Of a stretch of DNA of 64,000 nucleotides, positions 16,172 through 24,610 are shown piece by piece (within the stretch, counting starts at the first letter, position 1; every line of letters starts with the position of its first letter). Below the pieces are notes generated by a model. It saw only the letters and a list, made by a program, of their open reading frames with translations, ran no database searches and was not told the DNA's origin. This stretch comes from Dechloromonas hankyongensis. Its GTDB lineage: Bacteria; Pseudomonadota; Gammaproteobacteria; Burkholderiales; Rhodocyclaceae. The stretch lies in assembly GCF_022012295.1 (NCBI RefSeq), contig NZ_JAKLTN010000002.1, positions 1,415,843 to 1,479,842 on the forward strand, given 5' to 3'. The position numbers and the translations under genes were made by a program.

Positions 16172-17920
16172 CTACTTTTCCAGCACGTAGGTCCCCGGGG
16201 CGCCGGCCAGCGACGGGAATTTGCGGTTGGCCGCCGGATACGCCTCGACCAGTTCGCCAGTCCGCTCACCGAGCCAGGCCGTCCAATCTTCCCACCACGT
16301 TCCGGAACGCTTCTCGGCACGCTCGAACCAGTGCTCCCAATGCTCGTTGCGTGCCGGCTCGCCGATCCAGTAGGCCCGCTTGGGCGGATTGGCCGGCGGG
16401 TTGACGATGCCCAGGATATGGCCCGAGGTGGACAGCACGAAGCGCACCGGCGCCTCGACGTTGATGTACTTGCGGATGCGGTAGCACTGTTTCCATGGCG
16501 CGATGTGGTCGTCCTCGGCGGTCACCGCATAGAGCGGCTGGACGATGTTATCGAGGTCGATGGCTTCGCCGGCGATGGTCAGCTTGTCACGTTTGATCAG
16601 GTTGTTGTTCAGGTAGAACTCGCGCAGGTAATAGGCGTGCATGGCCTGCGGCATGCGCGTCGTGTCCATGTTCCAGAACAGCACGTCGAAAGCGGGGAGC
16701 GGCTCGCCGAGCAGGTAGCTGTGTTCCCAGTAGTGCCAGATCAGCGGGTTGGAACGCAGCAGGCGGAAGGAACTCGCCATCTCGCCGCCGTCCAGATAGC
16801 CCTTCTTGGCCATCGATTCCTCCAGGGCGCCGATGCTGGCCTCGTCGATGAAGACGTCGATGTCGCCGGGATGGGCAAAATCGGTCAACGTGGTAAACAG
16901 CGTCCAGTGCGCAACCGGTACGTTGTCCCGGCCGAAACGCTGGTTGGCCCAGGCCATGTAGGTGCTGACCAGCGTCCCGCCGATGCAGTAGCCGACCAGA
17001 TGCACCTTGGGCTGCTTGCAGAATTCGCCAGCGACGCGCACCACTTCATTGACGCCCTCGAGCAGGTAGTCGTCGAAGCGCACGCCGGACATGTCGGCGC
17101 CCGGGTTCTTCCAGCTCGTGATGAAGACCGAAAACCCCTGATCGGTCAGGTGCTTGACCATGCTCTTCTTGGCCGTCAGGTCGAGGATGTAGAACTTGTT
17201 GATCCACGGCGTGATGATCACGATGGGCATGGCCCGCACCTTGTCGGTGGTCGGTGCATAGTGAATCAGCTCGACCAGCCGGTTGCGGAAGACGACCTTG
17301 CCCGGCGTCGTCGCCAAGTCTTCGCCGACGGTGAAGGCTTCCGGCTCGACCATCAGGATGTTCTTGGCCTTCAGGTCGCGCAGGAAATTTTCCCAGCCCC
17401 GACGCAAGCTCTCGCCGTTGGTTTCGACAAAACGCTCCATGGCCACCGGATTGAGCCAGAAGAAATTGGTCGGCGCCACCATGTTCAGCCACTTGCGCAG
17501 CCAGAAGGCAGAACGGCGGCGTTCCCGGTCGGACAGCCCCGGCGTTTCGAAGAACATGTCCTCGAGGCGGTGAGTCAGCGCGATGTACCACTCCTTGACG
17601 ATGTCCCAGGTCGCCGACTCGGTCCATACCGGATCGGCAAAACGGGCGTCGTCGGCGTGCGGCTTGATGACATCCTCGGACGGCATGCCGAGCGCCCGGC
17701 GCATGACGTGGGCCTGTAAGGCCAGAAGGTCGCCCGACAGGGCGCTGGCGGCTCGGGCCAGCTCCTGCGGATGCATCAGCCAGGCCATCTGGGCGGCGAG
17801 TAGCGAGCTGGTCACCCCATACGGATCGACAGCCTTGCTGACCGCGCTGCCCAGAGCCTCGAGCGGGCTCTCGCTGCGGATATCGACGCTGTTGTGCTTG
17901 CCATTTGAATTACCGGACAT
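16172..17920 (-). CDS. phaC: Class I polyhydroxyalkanoate synthase
   Basis: Polymerises (R)-3-hydroxybutyryl-CoA into PHB granules. The 582-residue length is normal for class I PhaC. The lipase-like box GYCIGG carries the catalytic Cys312; the Asp (AEDDHIAPW) and His (SGHILGIVNPP) of the triad are present. GGAAGG precedes the ATG. It follows the beta-CASP gene by 35 bases, so the two may be cotranscribed. phaA, phaB and phasin genes are not in this window. Confidence 0.97.
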   Translation of the reverse strand: MSGNSNGKHNSVDIRSESPLEALGSAVSKAVDPYGVTSSLLAAQMAWLMHPQELARAASALSGDLLALQAHVMRRALGMPSEDVIKPHADDARFADPVWTESATWDIVKEWYIALTHRLEDMFFETPGLSDRERRRSAFWLRKWLNMVAPTNFFWLNPVAMERFVETNGESLRRGWENFLRDLKAKNILMVEPEAFTVGEDLATTPGKVVFRNRLVELIHYAPTTDKVRAMPIVIITPWINKFYILDLTAKKSMVKHLTDQGFSVFITSWKNPGADMSGVRFDDYLLEGVNEVVRVAGEFCKQPKVHLVGYCIGGTLVSTYMAWANQRFGRDNVPVAHWTLFTTLTDFAHPGDIDVFIDEASIGALEESMAKKGYLDGGEMASSFRLLRSNPLIWHYWEHSYLLGEPLPAFDVLFWNMDTTRMPQAMHAYYLREFYLNNNLIKRDKLTIAGEAIDLDNIVQPLYAVTAEDDHIAPWKQCYRIRKYINVEAPVRFVLSTSGHILGIVNPPANPPKRAYWIGEPARNEHWEHWFERAEKRSGTWWEDWTAWLGERTGELVEAYPAANRKFPSLAGAPGTYVLEK

Positions 17921-17955
17921 GATGCCTTCCTTTAATGACCTTATAGTCAGTTATA

Positions 17956-19368
17956 TTACATCGTGAATGATTCGCCGGGATGCGGCAGATGCACCTCCGG
18001 CCAGCCCAGTTGCTCGCCGACGGCTCGGGCGAAGTTCGCCGCAGCCCCCGCTTCGCCATGGACGACGAAAATCCGCTTGGGCGGCTTGCAGAAACCGCGC
18101 AACCAGCTGAGCAGTGCCCCCTGGTCGGCGTGGGCGGACAAGCCGCCGACGGTATGGATGTGAGCGCGGACCGGCACTGGTTCGCCGAACAGAGTGACCA
18201 GCCGCGCCCCATCGACCAGGCGCCGGCCGAGCGTGCCGGCCGCCTGAAAACCGGCGATCAGTACCGTACATTCGCGGCGCGGCAAGTTTTCGCGCAAGTG
18301 GTACTTGATCCGCCCAGCTTCGCACATGCCGCTGGCCGACAGGATCACCGCGCCGCTGCGGATGTCGTTGAGCGCCTTGGAGCGTTCGACGTCAGCCACG
18401 AATTCGATACTCACCTGGTCCGGATGCGTCTGCAACCAGAGCAGCAATTCGCGCGTCTCGTCGTCGAGAAGATCCGGGTGGGCCAGCGTGATGCGCGTCG
18501 CCGCATTGGCCATCGGCGAATCGACATAGACCTTGAGCGGCGACAGCCGCTTGCGGCGGACCAGATCGACCAGCAGGTAGATGATTTCCTGCGTCCGGCC
18601 GACCGCGAAAGCCGGAATGATCAGGTTGCCGCCGGCCGCCCGCGTCCGCTCGAAGGCCGCGACGATTTCATCCTCGGTTTCGGCCAGCGAACGGTGGGCA
18701 CGGTCGCCGTAGGTCGATTCGATCAGCACGACATCCGCTTCCGCCGGCGGCGGCTCGGGGTCGTGCAATACCGGGCGATTGGCCATGCCGAGATCGCCGG
18801 AGAAAACCAGCCGCCGGGGCTTGCCTTCACCGGTAACGGTCACCTCGAGCGAGGCCGAACCGAGGATATGCCCCGCCTCGTGGAAACGGACGCTGACCGT
18901 CTCGGCCGCCCGGAGCTGGTGGCCATAGGTGACGGCGTGCAGTTGCTTGAGACTGGCCAGGGCCTGCGCCACGGTATACAGCGGCGCCGGAATGCCGCGC
19001 TCGCCCTTGCCCCGCCGGTGGCGATGGCGCAGTTGCCACTCCGATTCCTTTTCCTGAATGTGGGCGCTGTCGGGCAGTAGTACTTCGAGCAGATCGATCG
19101 TCGCCTGCGTGGCGTAGATCGGCCCGCGGTAGCCGAGCATGACAAGGCGGGGCAACAGGCCGGAATGGTCGATGTGGGCGTGGGTGAGCAGCACGAAGTC
19201 GATCCGTCGTACGTCGAAGCCGAAATCGAGCGCCCGCTGGTTCTTCTGGCGGGCCTCCGAGCCTCCCTGAAACATGCCGCAATCGACCAGGAATCGGACA
19301 TCGCCGGTTTCGACCAGCGTGCAGGAACCGGTCACTTCACCGGCCGCCCCCAGAAAGACTAAACGCAT
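17956..19368 (-). CDS. Beta-CASP metallo-beta-lactamase protein (RNA-processing exonuclease family)
   Basis: A 470-residue protein of the Ysh1/CPSF-type metallo-beta-lactamase family. The zinc motif HAHIDHSG is at 63-70; further motifs include SGDLGM, ESTYGDR and, near the C-terminus, GGLSAHADQGALLSWL and VVHGE, typical of beta-CASP enzymes. Members are RNA endo/exonucleases; the bacterial proteins of this type are poorly characterised. The ATG at 19368 has GAGGAA at the right distance; the GTG at 19383 overlaps that Shine-Dalgarno and is rejected. It diverges from the universal stress gene. Confidence 0.9.
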   Translation of the reverse strand: MRLVFLGAAGEVTGSCTLVETGDVRFLVDCGMFQGGSEARQKNQRALDFGFDVRRIDFVLLTHAHIDHSGLLPRLVMLGYRGPIYATQATIDLLEVLLPDSAHIQEKESEWQLRHRHRRGKGERGIPAPLYTVAQALASLKQLHAVTYGHQLRAAETVSVRFHEAGHILGSASLEVTVTGEGKPRRLVFSGDLGMANRPVLHDPEPPPAEADVVLIESTYGDRAHRSLAETEDEIVAAFERTRAAGGNLIIPAFAVGRTQEIIYLLVDLVRRKRLSPLKVYVDSPMANAATRITLAHPDLLDDETRELLLWLQTHPDQVSIEFVADVERSKALNDIRSGAVILSASGMCEAGRIKYHLRENLPRRECTVLIAGFQAAGTLGRRLVDGARLVTLFGEPVPVRAHIHTVGGLSAHADQGALLSWLRGFCKPPKRIFVVHGEAGAAANFARAVGEQLGWPEVHLPHPGESFTM

Positions 19369-19453
19369 GTTTGTATTCCTCACGACTTGGTTGTAGCATG
19401 AACCTCAAGAAGGCGGAATGCAACGCCAGCGGGTCATTTCAGGAGGTTACGCA

Positions 19454-19897
19454 ATGTTCAAGCATATCTTCGTCCCGACCGACGGATCGGAATTGTCGCG
19501 TGCCACCGCGCAACGCGCTGTCTCCTTCGCCAAAGAGGCCGGTGCCAAAGTCACCGTCTTTTTCGCCAAGCCCGAATATCCCATCGCCTATTTCGGCGAA
19601 GGCGCCTTGATCGACCCGACCACCCCGGAAAAGTTCGCTGAATTGGCCGATCAACAGGCCGCCGAATACCTCGGCGAAGTTGCCAAGCTGTGCGCCGCCG
19701 AGGGCGTCGAATGCGCCACCGTATCGGCAGTCAGCGACGTTCCCTACGAAGCGATCATCGAAGCGGCCGAGAAATCCGGCTGCGACCTGATTTTCATGGC
19801 CTCGCACGGCCGCCGCGGCATCAGCGGATTCCTGCTCGGCAGCGAAACGAACAAGGTCCTGACGCACTCCAAGGTGCCGGTTCTGGTCTATCGCTAG
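19454..19897 (+). CDS. Universal stress protein, UspA family
   Basis: A 147-residue single-domain Usp protein (MFKHIFVPTDGSELS start; C-terminal nucleotide-binding pattern GRRGISGFLLGSETNKVL followed by SKVPVLVYR). The glycine pattern suggests ATP binding. AGGAGG at 19441-19446 fixes the ATG at 19454. It is divergent from the beta-CASP gene with an 85-base gap and convergent to a secreted unknown. Such proteins rise under starvation or anaerobiosis in related bacteria; no specific operator is seen. Confidence 0.94.
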   Translation: MFKHIFVPTDGSELSRATAQRAVSFAKEAGAKVTVFFAKPEYPIAYFGEGALIDPTTPEKFAELADQQAAEYLGEVAKLCAAEGVECATVSAVSDVPYEAIIEAAEKSGCDLIFMASHGRRGISGFLLGSETNKVLTHSKVPVLVYR

Positions 19898-19917
19898 GGA
19901 ATGGAGCCAGAAGGGGC

Positions 19918-19948
19918 AGCGCAGCCTCGTCGGCTGCGCCTATTGTCC
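19918..19948. terminator. Hairpin between usp and the secreted-protein gene
   Basis: GCGCAGCC-N5-GGCTGCGC within an outer GGGG/CCCC pairing. Lies between two converging genes; only a short T-run, so termination is probable but not certain. Confidence 0.5.
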
Positions 19949-19951
19949 CCT

Positions 19952-20662
19952 TCAGCGGACCGAACAGCTATTGTGTCCGGGCAGTATGCGGCACAGCAGC
20001 TTGCCGCTGTCGGCATCGATGAAATCGACTTCGTCGAGATGGCCGACCAGATAGCGCTTTTTCAGCGTGAAGTCGGTCGGGCGCCCGTAGGTCGCTTTCC
20101 AGAAAGTCGTGCTTTCGCTGATCACCGGCTCGATCAGCGTGGCCTTGGCGCGCAACCCGACATGGCCAGTGGCAGCGGCCGGTAATTCGGCCGAGAAACC
20201 GGCGTCGTCATCCACCGCCCGGGCATAGAAATCGTAAAGGTTCTCGAAGGCGAGGAAATAGTCGTAGCGCCAGCTCACCTTCATCTGCTGCGGCGTGCCG
20301 ATCTTGTCCTCGAACTCGTAGGTACCGCGTTCCACGTCCACCGACTGCAGCGGCAGGAACTTGAAGCGGTAGTAATCCTCGATCTCCGGATTGGCCAGCG
20401 GCTGCCAGCTCCAGCCTTCGGCGATCTGGTTGAAGGCCATGCGATAAAGGGCCCGAGCACGATCGCCGCTCACCGCGACATCGAGCGCGCTGCCCGGCAG
20501 ATCGACATCGACCTCGATGTGCCGCCCGACGCTGGCATGGCGACTATCGGCGGATAGGCCGGCCAGGCCGACAAACTGCTGTTCGGCCGTCTCAACCGCC
20601 TGCGCAGACCCAAAAAAGGCGGCGACCGAGGTCGCCGCAAGCATATATCTGAGGAAAAACAT
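19952..20662 (-). CDS. Secreted protein of unknown function
   Basis: I do not recognise this gene with certainty. It encodes 236 residues with an N-terminal signal peptide (MFFLRYMLAATSVAAFF, cleavage near AQA). The mature part is rich in aromatic residues and beta-type sequence (DYYRFKFLP, MKVSWRYDYFLAFENLYDFYA) and ends with a region having two cysteines (LLCRILPGHNSC). No transmembrane segment follows. It may be an uncharacterised periplasmic DUF6134-like protein; this is tentative. A TTG at 20695 would extend it, but the ATG at 20662 begins exactly at the signal peptide. It has no obvious operon partner. Confidence 0.65.
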   Translation of the reverse strand: MFFLRYMLAATSVAAFFGSAQAVETAEQQFVGLAGLSADSRHASVGRHIEVDVDLPGSALDVAVSGDRARALYRMAFNQIAEGWSWQPLANPEIEDYYRFKFLPLQSVDVERGTYEFEDKIGTPQQMKVSWRYDYFLAFENLYDFYARAVDDDAGFSAELPAAATGHVGLRAKATLIEPVISESTTFWKATYGRPTDFTLKKRYLVGHLDEVDFIDADSGKLLCRILPGHNSCSVR

Positions 20663-20786
20663 GTCGACTTGGAAAACATCCCTGTGGATGAACAAGTGAG
20701 ACCGATAATCCGCTCATCCCGGCCCAGCGCCCATGATGCGCATCAATAAATCCCCATTCGGTCGCACTAATGTCGATGGCGATGGC

Positions 20787-21275
20787 TCAGCCCGGGCCGG
20801 CAACAAAGCGAAGCGCAACGCCGTTGTTGCAATAGCGCAGACCGGTCGGCGGCGGGCCGTCCTTGAAGACATGGCCATGATGCCCACCGCAGCGAGCGCA
20901 GTGATACTCCGTACGCGGCACAACCAGCTTGTAGTCCGTCTTGAATTCGACATGCCCGGGCAGCACGTCGTAAAAGCTCGGCCAGCCGGTGCCGCTGTCG
21001 AACTTGAATTGTGACGGGAACAATTCGAGGTCGCAGGCGACGCAGACGAACATGCCCTTGCGTTTCTCGTGGTTGAGTGCACTGGTGAAGGAACGTTCGG
21101 TTCCCTCCTGGCGCAGGATTTCGTATTGCTCGGGGTTAAGTCGCTTGCGCCACTCGGCATCGCTCCTGGCAATTTGTCCAATGGCCTCGCCCGCCAGCGC
21201 TGGCCGGGCCATACTCGGCAGGAGCAGGACTCCCGCTGCATTCAGTATTTGCTGAATCATTGTCCGTCTGTTCAT
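20787..21275 (-). CDS. msrB: Peptide-methionine (R)-S-oxide reductase, exported
   Basis: Repairs methionine-R-sulfoxide in proteins. The 162 residues start with an export signal (about 1-29, ending LAG), followed by the MsrB domain: structural zinc cysteines CVAC and CARC, GTGWPSF, and the C-terminal HHGHVFKDGPPPTGLRYCNNGVAL with the catalytic Cys. The usual RYCINS is RYCNNG here. A signal peptide implies repair of periplasmic proteins. It stands alone between the secreted unknown and the hox operon. Confidence 0.93.
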   Translation of the reverse strand: MNRRTMIQQILNAAGVLLLPSMARPALAGEAIGQIARSDAEWRKRLNPEQYEILRQEGTERSFTSALNHEKRKGMFVCVACDLELFPSQFKFDSGTGWPSFYDVLPGHVEFKTDYKLVVPRTEYHCARCGGHHGHVFKDGPPPTGLRYCNNGVALRFVAGPG

Positions 21276-21353
21276 GACAGTACCTCCATGACCTGTAGTT
21301 CGGACGCTGGCTGGAAATGGTTACAACCGGAGATCACATAAATTGCCGCCGTC

Positions 21354-21371
21354 CCGACATCTGAATGTCGG
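21354..21371 (-). terminator. Hairpin downstream of hoxW
   Basis: CCGACAT-CTGA-ATGTCGG, seven-base stem, 20 bases after the hoxW stop. No strong T-run; a candidate end of the hox operon. Confidence 0.4.
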
Positions 21372-21390
21372 CGAAGGCCAATTGACAGCG

Positions 21391-21885
21391 TTATTGCCGT
21401 GCGGCAGCACTCCATCCGGCCAAAGTCAGCTCCTGTTTCATCAAGCTCGCCAGCAACGTCATCGCCACATCGACCCGGCCTAGCGCTTCGACCGTCAAGC
21501 CTTCGCCCAGTTCGAAATGCTCGCCGCGCACGCACAGAACGAAGGCTGGCGGTGGTTCCCTGCTCTCTGTCTGGCGATAGACCTGCAGCACGGCTGGCGG
21601 CGGCAGGGCGTGGGTGGAGTGGCTGGGGATGGCGGCCGGGAAGATGCGCTCGAAAACATAAGGTGCCGGGGTGTTTTGGCCGGCATCGATGAACAGCGCC
21701 AGTTCCCGGCCTTCCAGGTCAAGGGCGTGTTCGATGTTCAGTTGGAAGTCTTCGATCAGTTCGACCCGCTCGGCCAATTGCTCTTTTTCCAGCCATTTTT
21801 GTAGACGGCCGAGCAGTTCCGGGCCGATGGCATCGTCACCGCGGCTCGGATTACCAATGGCGAAAACAACCACGGGGGCCGTCAT
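21391..21885 (-). CDS. hoxW: Hydrogenase maturation endopeptidase
   Basis: A 164-residue protease that removes the C-terminal tail of the large hydrogenase subunit after nickel insertion. The HyaD/HoxW signature is seen at the start (VVVFAIGNPSRGDDAIGPELL, with the nickel-sensing Asp) and in the FIDAGQN segment. The ATG at 21885 overlaps the hoxH stop (ATGA), so it is translationally coupled to its substrate. No hyp genes for NiFe(CN)2CO cofactor assembly are in the window. Confidence 0.92.
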   Translation of the reverse strand: MTAPVVVFAIGNPSRGDDAIGPELLGRLQKWLEKEQLAERVELIEDFQLNIEHALDLEGRELALFIDAGQNTPAPYVFERIFPAAIPSHSTHALPPPAVLQVYRQTESREPPPAFVLCVRGEHFELGEGLTVEALGRVDVAMTLLASLMKQELTLAGWSAAARQ

Positions 21886-23345
21886 GCGCGGCTCAGGCGG
21901 TGCACTGGGCTGCCGTCGGCATCGACCAGCTCGACCTCCAGCGGCATCTTGCCCAGCGCGTGGGTAGCGCAGGACAGGCAGGGGTCGAAAGCACGGATGG
22001 CGACCTCGATGTGGTTGAGCAGGCCTTCCGTCACTTCGCGGCCGTGCAGGTAGCGGCGGGCGACGTGGCGGATGGCTTCGTTCATCGCCTGGTTGTTGTT
22101 GGTCGTCGATACGATCAGGTTGGCCATGGTGACGATGTCGTTCTCGTCGACCTGGTAATGATGAAACAGCGTGCCGCGCGGTGCCTCGATGACACCGACG
22201 CCTTCCATCTGGTGCTCGCCCTCGACCATCAGGTCCTTGGACAGCAGATCATCGTCGTGCAGCAGCTCCTTGATCACTTCGGCGGCGTGCAGCATTTCAA
22301 TCATCCGCGTCCAGTGATAGGCCAATGGGGCGTGCAGCGGCGAGCCGCCGGCGTAGTCGACGAACTCCTTGCGCTCGTGCTCGGCGAAGGGGGTAGAAAT
22401 CTGGTTGCAGTTCTGCACCCGGGCCAGCGGGCCGACCTTGTACCAGCCGTGTTCCTTGCCGATGGAACGGATGTACGGGAACTTCATGTAGCTCCACGAG
22501 CGCACTTCCTCCTCGATGACCTGGTTGTAGTTCTGGTAGTCGAGATGGTCGAAGATCAGCTTGCCGTTATCGTCGCGGGCGCGCAGCGTGCCGTGGTAGA
22601 AGTCGAGGTCCCCGCTGTGGCCGACCAGCGACATGAAATTGGAGCGGAAGATGCCGAAGCTGTTGTACAGCCCGGGGTCCTGGGTATGCACCTTCTGGAT
22701 CAGGCGCACCGCATCGCGCGACCATTGCACGATGTGGTAGATGTCCTTCAACAGTTCGTCACGCTCGGCCACGGTCAGCGACTTGTTCACGCCGCCCGGC
22801 ACCGCCCCCGTACCATGCACCCGCTTGCCGGCCGTGACGCGGATTACCTCCTGGCCGAACTTGCGCAGCAGCACGCCGCGCTTGGCGGTTTCCGGATGCT
22901 CCATGGCGACGCCGACGATGTTGCGCTTGGTCACGTCGCTGTCGAAGCCGAACAGCAGGTCGGGCGAACAGAGGTGGAAGAAGTGCAGCGCATGCGACTG
23001 CAGCATCTGGCCGTAGTGCATCAGGCGGCGCAGTTTTTCGGCGGCCGGGGTCAGTTTCTTGGCGCCGACGATGACATCCAACGCCTTGGACGCCGCCAGA
23101 TGGTGCGACACCGGGCAGATGCCGCACAGGCGCTGGACCATGACCGGCACTTCCCAGTAGGGCCGGCCCTGGATGAATTTCTCGAAGCCGCGGAATTCGA
23201 CGATGTGCAGCCGCACCTGATGCACCTTGTTCTGCTCGTCGAGCAGGATGGTCACCTTGCCGTGGCCCTCGACGCGCGATACGGGGTCGATGGCGACACG
23301 GCGCAGGGTTTCGGGGTGTTGGGCAGTTTCAAGTTGGTAGGTCAT
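21882..23345 (-). CDS. hoxH: NAD-reducing [NiFe]-hydrogenase large subunit
   Basis: Holds the NiFe active site. In 487 residues the two metal motifs are complete: RLCGICPVSHH near the N-terminus and DPCLSCATHALG near the C-terminus. About 25 residues follow the final His and would be cleaved by HoxW. The sequence type is that of bidirectional, group 3d hydrogenases. It follows hoxY with a 13-base gap in the order hoxF-U-Y-H-W, all on the reverse strand. Confidence 0.97.
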   Translation of the reverse strand: MTYQLETAQHPETLRRVAIDPVSRVEGHGKVTILLDEQNKVHQVRLHIVEFRGFEKFIQGRPYWEVPVMVQRLCGICPVSHHLAASKALDVIVGAKKLTPAAEKLRRLMHYGQMLQSHALHFFHLCSPDLLFGFDSDVTKRNIVGVAMEHPETAKRGVLLRKFGQEVIRVTAGKRVHGTGAVPGGVNKSLTVAERDELLKDIYHIVQWSRDAVRLIQKVHTQDPGLYNSFGIFRSNFMSLVGHSGDLDFYHGTLRARDDNGKLIFDHLDYQNYNQVIEEEVRSWSYMKFPYIRSIGKEHGWYKVGPLARVQNCNQISTPFAEHERKEFVDYAGGSPLHAPLAYHWTRMIEMLHAAEVIKELLHDDDLLSKDLMVEGEHQMEGVGVIEAPRGTLFHHYQVDENDIVTMANLIVSTTNNNQAMNEAIRHVARRYLHGREVTEGLLNHIEVAIRAFDPCLSCATHALGKMPLEVELVDADGSPVHRLSRA

Positions 23346-23358
23346 GGTGCCACCTCGG

Positions 23359-23907
23359 TTAATCGTAGTGCATCAGGCCGTGGCCTAGTTCGGGCTCGCG
23401 GCCGGCCAGCAGATCGGTCAGCACCTTCCAGATCGCGTCGCCGGAAGGCGGGCAGCCGGGGATGAAGTAATCGACCTTGACCACCTCGTGGATGGGATGC
23501 ACCTGGTCGAGCGGCAGCGGCAGTTCCGGATCGTTAGGAATCATGCCGTTGGCCAGCCCCGGACTGGTGTGATAGACCTCCTCGAGGATGGTGGTCAGCG
23601 GCAAGTGATTGCGCTGCGCCGGCAGGCCGCCGTTGATGGCGCAGGCGCCGATGGCGATCAGGGTTTTGCAGTTTTTGCGGAACTCGCGCAAGACGTGCAC
23701 GTTCTCGGCATTGCACAGGCCGCCCTCGATGATGCCGATATCGCAGTCCGGGCTACAGGTCTTGATATCGGTGAGCGGCGAACGGTCGAACTCGATGTGT
23801 TCGAGCAATGTGAACAAGCGCTCGTCGATGTCGAGAAAGGACATGTGGCAGCCAAAACAACCGGCCAGCGAGGTGGTGGCAACCTTGAGCTTCTTCTTGG
23901 CAGTCAT
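23359..23907 (-). CDS. hoxY: NAD-reducing [NiFe]-hydrogenase small subunit
   Basis: Carries the proximal [4Fe-4S] cluster next to the NiFe site. Cysteines are visible in GCFGCHMSFLD, CSPDCDIG, GACAINGG and GCPPSGD. The 182-residue length fits the short small subunits of cytoplasmic group 3d enzymes; there is no Tat leader. The true start is the ATG at 23907, one base after the hoxU stop; the longer frame to 23979 overlaps hoxU and is rejected. Confidence 0.95.
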   Translation of the reverse strand: MTAKKKLKVATTSLAGCFGCHMSFLDIDERLFTLLEHIEFDRSPLTDIKTCSPDCDIGIIEGGLCNAENVHVLREFRKNCKTLIAIGACAINGGLPAQRNHLPLTTILEEVYHTSPGLANGMIPNDPELPLPLDQVHPIHEVVKVDYFIPGCPPSGDAIWKVLTDLLAGREPELGHGLMHYD

Positions 23908-23908
23908 G

Positions 23909-24610
23909 TCACTTGCCCTCCGCCACGGTTTCGGCAATCGGCGCCTTGTCGTAGGTGCGTTCGCCGATGGGCACGGCAAAGCCCTGCCGCTTCTTCAGGA
24001 TGACGCCGACCGGGCAGACCTGGGCCGCCTTGTCGGCCAGCGTGAAGTCGGTGTCGCCCAGTTGACCGGATTTGGCATTGACGATCAGGTGCGTCCGGAT
24101 GCCGCGCCCGGACAGCGCGAAGACGTTCTTGCCATCGACGTCGCGGCTGGCCCGCACGCACAGCGAGCACAGGATGCAGCGGTTGAAATCGAGCAGCACT
24201 TCCGGGTGCGAGGCATCGACCGGCCGGCTCGGGAAGAAGTGGTCGTAATGCGGACTCATCATGCCCAGGTGGTAGGCCGTCGCCTGTAGCTGACAGTTGC
24301 CGCTCTTTTCGCACGACGGGCAGAAGTGATTACCCTCGACGAACAGCATCTGGGTCAGCGCCCGGCGTTCGGCGTTGATTTCCTCGGTATCGCTCTCCAC
24401 CACCATGCCGGCCGCGGCGCGCATGGTGCATGACGCGGTATGGCGGCCATTGACCTTGACCGTGCACAGCTTGCACGAGCCGTGCGGCTTGAATTCCGGG
24501 TGGTAGCACAGGTGCGGGATGAATACCCCGGCCGCGCTGGCCGCCTGGATGATGGTCTGCCCTTCGGTGAAGGGAATGGCCTTGCCGTCGAGGGTAAAGG
24601 TCAGGCTCAT
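23909..24610 (-). CDS. hoxU: NAD-reducing hydrogenase electron-transfer subunit
   Basis: Iron-sulfur subunit related to the N-terminal part of NuoG. In 233 residues one sees a plant-type [2Fe-2S] site (CYHPEFKPHGSCKLC), the His/Cys-ligated [4Fe-4S] site (HFCPSCEKSGNCQL) and a further cluster site (CILCSLCVRA with a distal Cys in VCPVG). It connects HoxF to HoxY. The ATG at 24610 overlaps the hoxF stop (ATGA). Confidence 0.95.
   Translation of the reverse strand: MSLTFTLDGKAIPFTEGQTIIQAASAAGVFIPHLCYHPEFKPHGSCKLCTVKVNGRHTASCTMRAAAGMVVESDTEEINAERRALTQMLFVEGNHFCPSCEKSGNCQLQATAYHLGMMSPHYDHFFPSRPVDASHPEVLLDFNRCILCSLCVRASRDVDGKNVFALSGRGIRTHLIVNAKSGQLGDTDFTLADKAAQVCPVGVILKKRQGFAVPIGERTYDKAPIAETVAEGK

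Noticed and set aside
16100..17719. A 539-codon forward open frame over phaC
   Set aside because: phaC on the reverse strand has a complete catalytic triad; the forward frame is its shadow.
21900..23465. A 521-codon forward open frame over hoxH
   Set aside because: Antisense of hoxH, which has both NiFe motifs.
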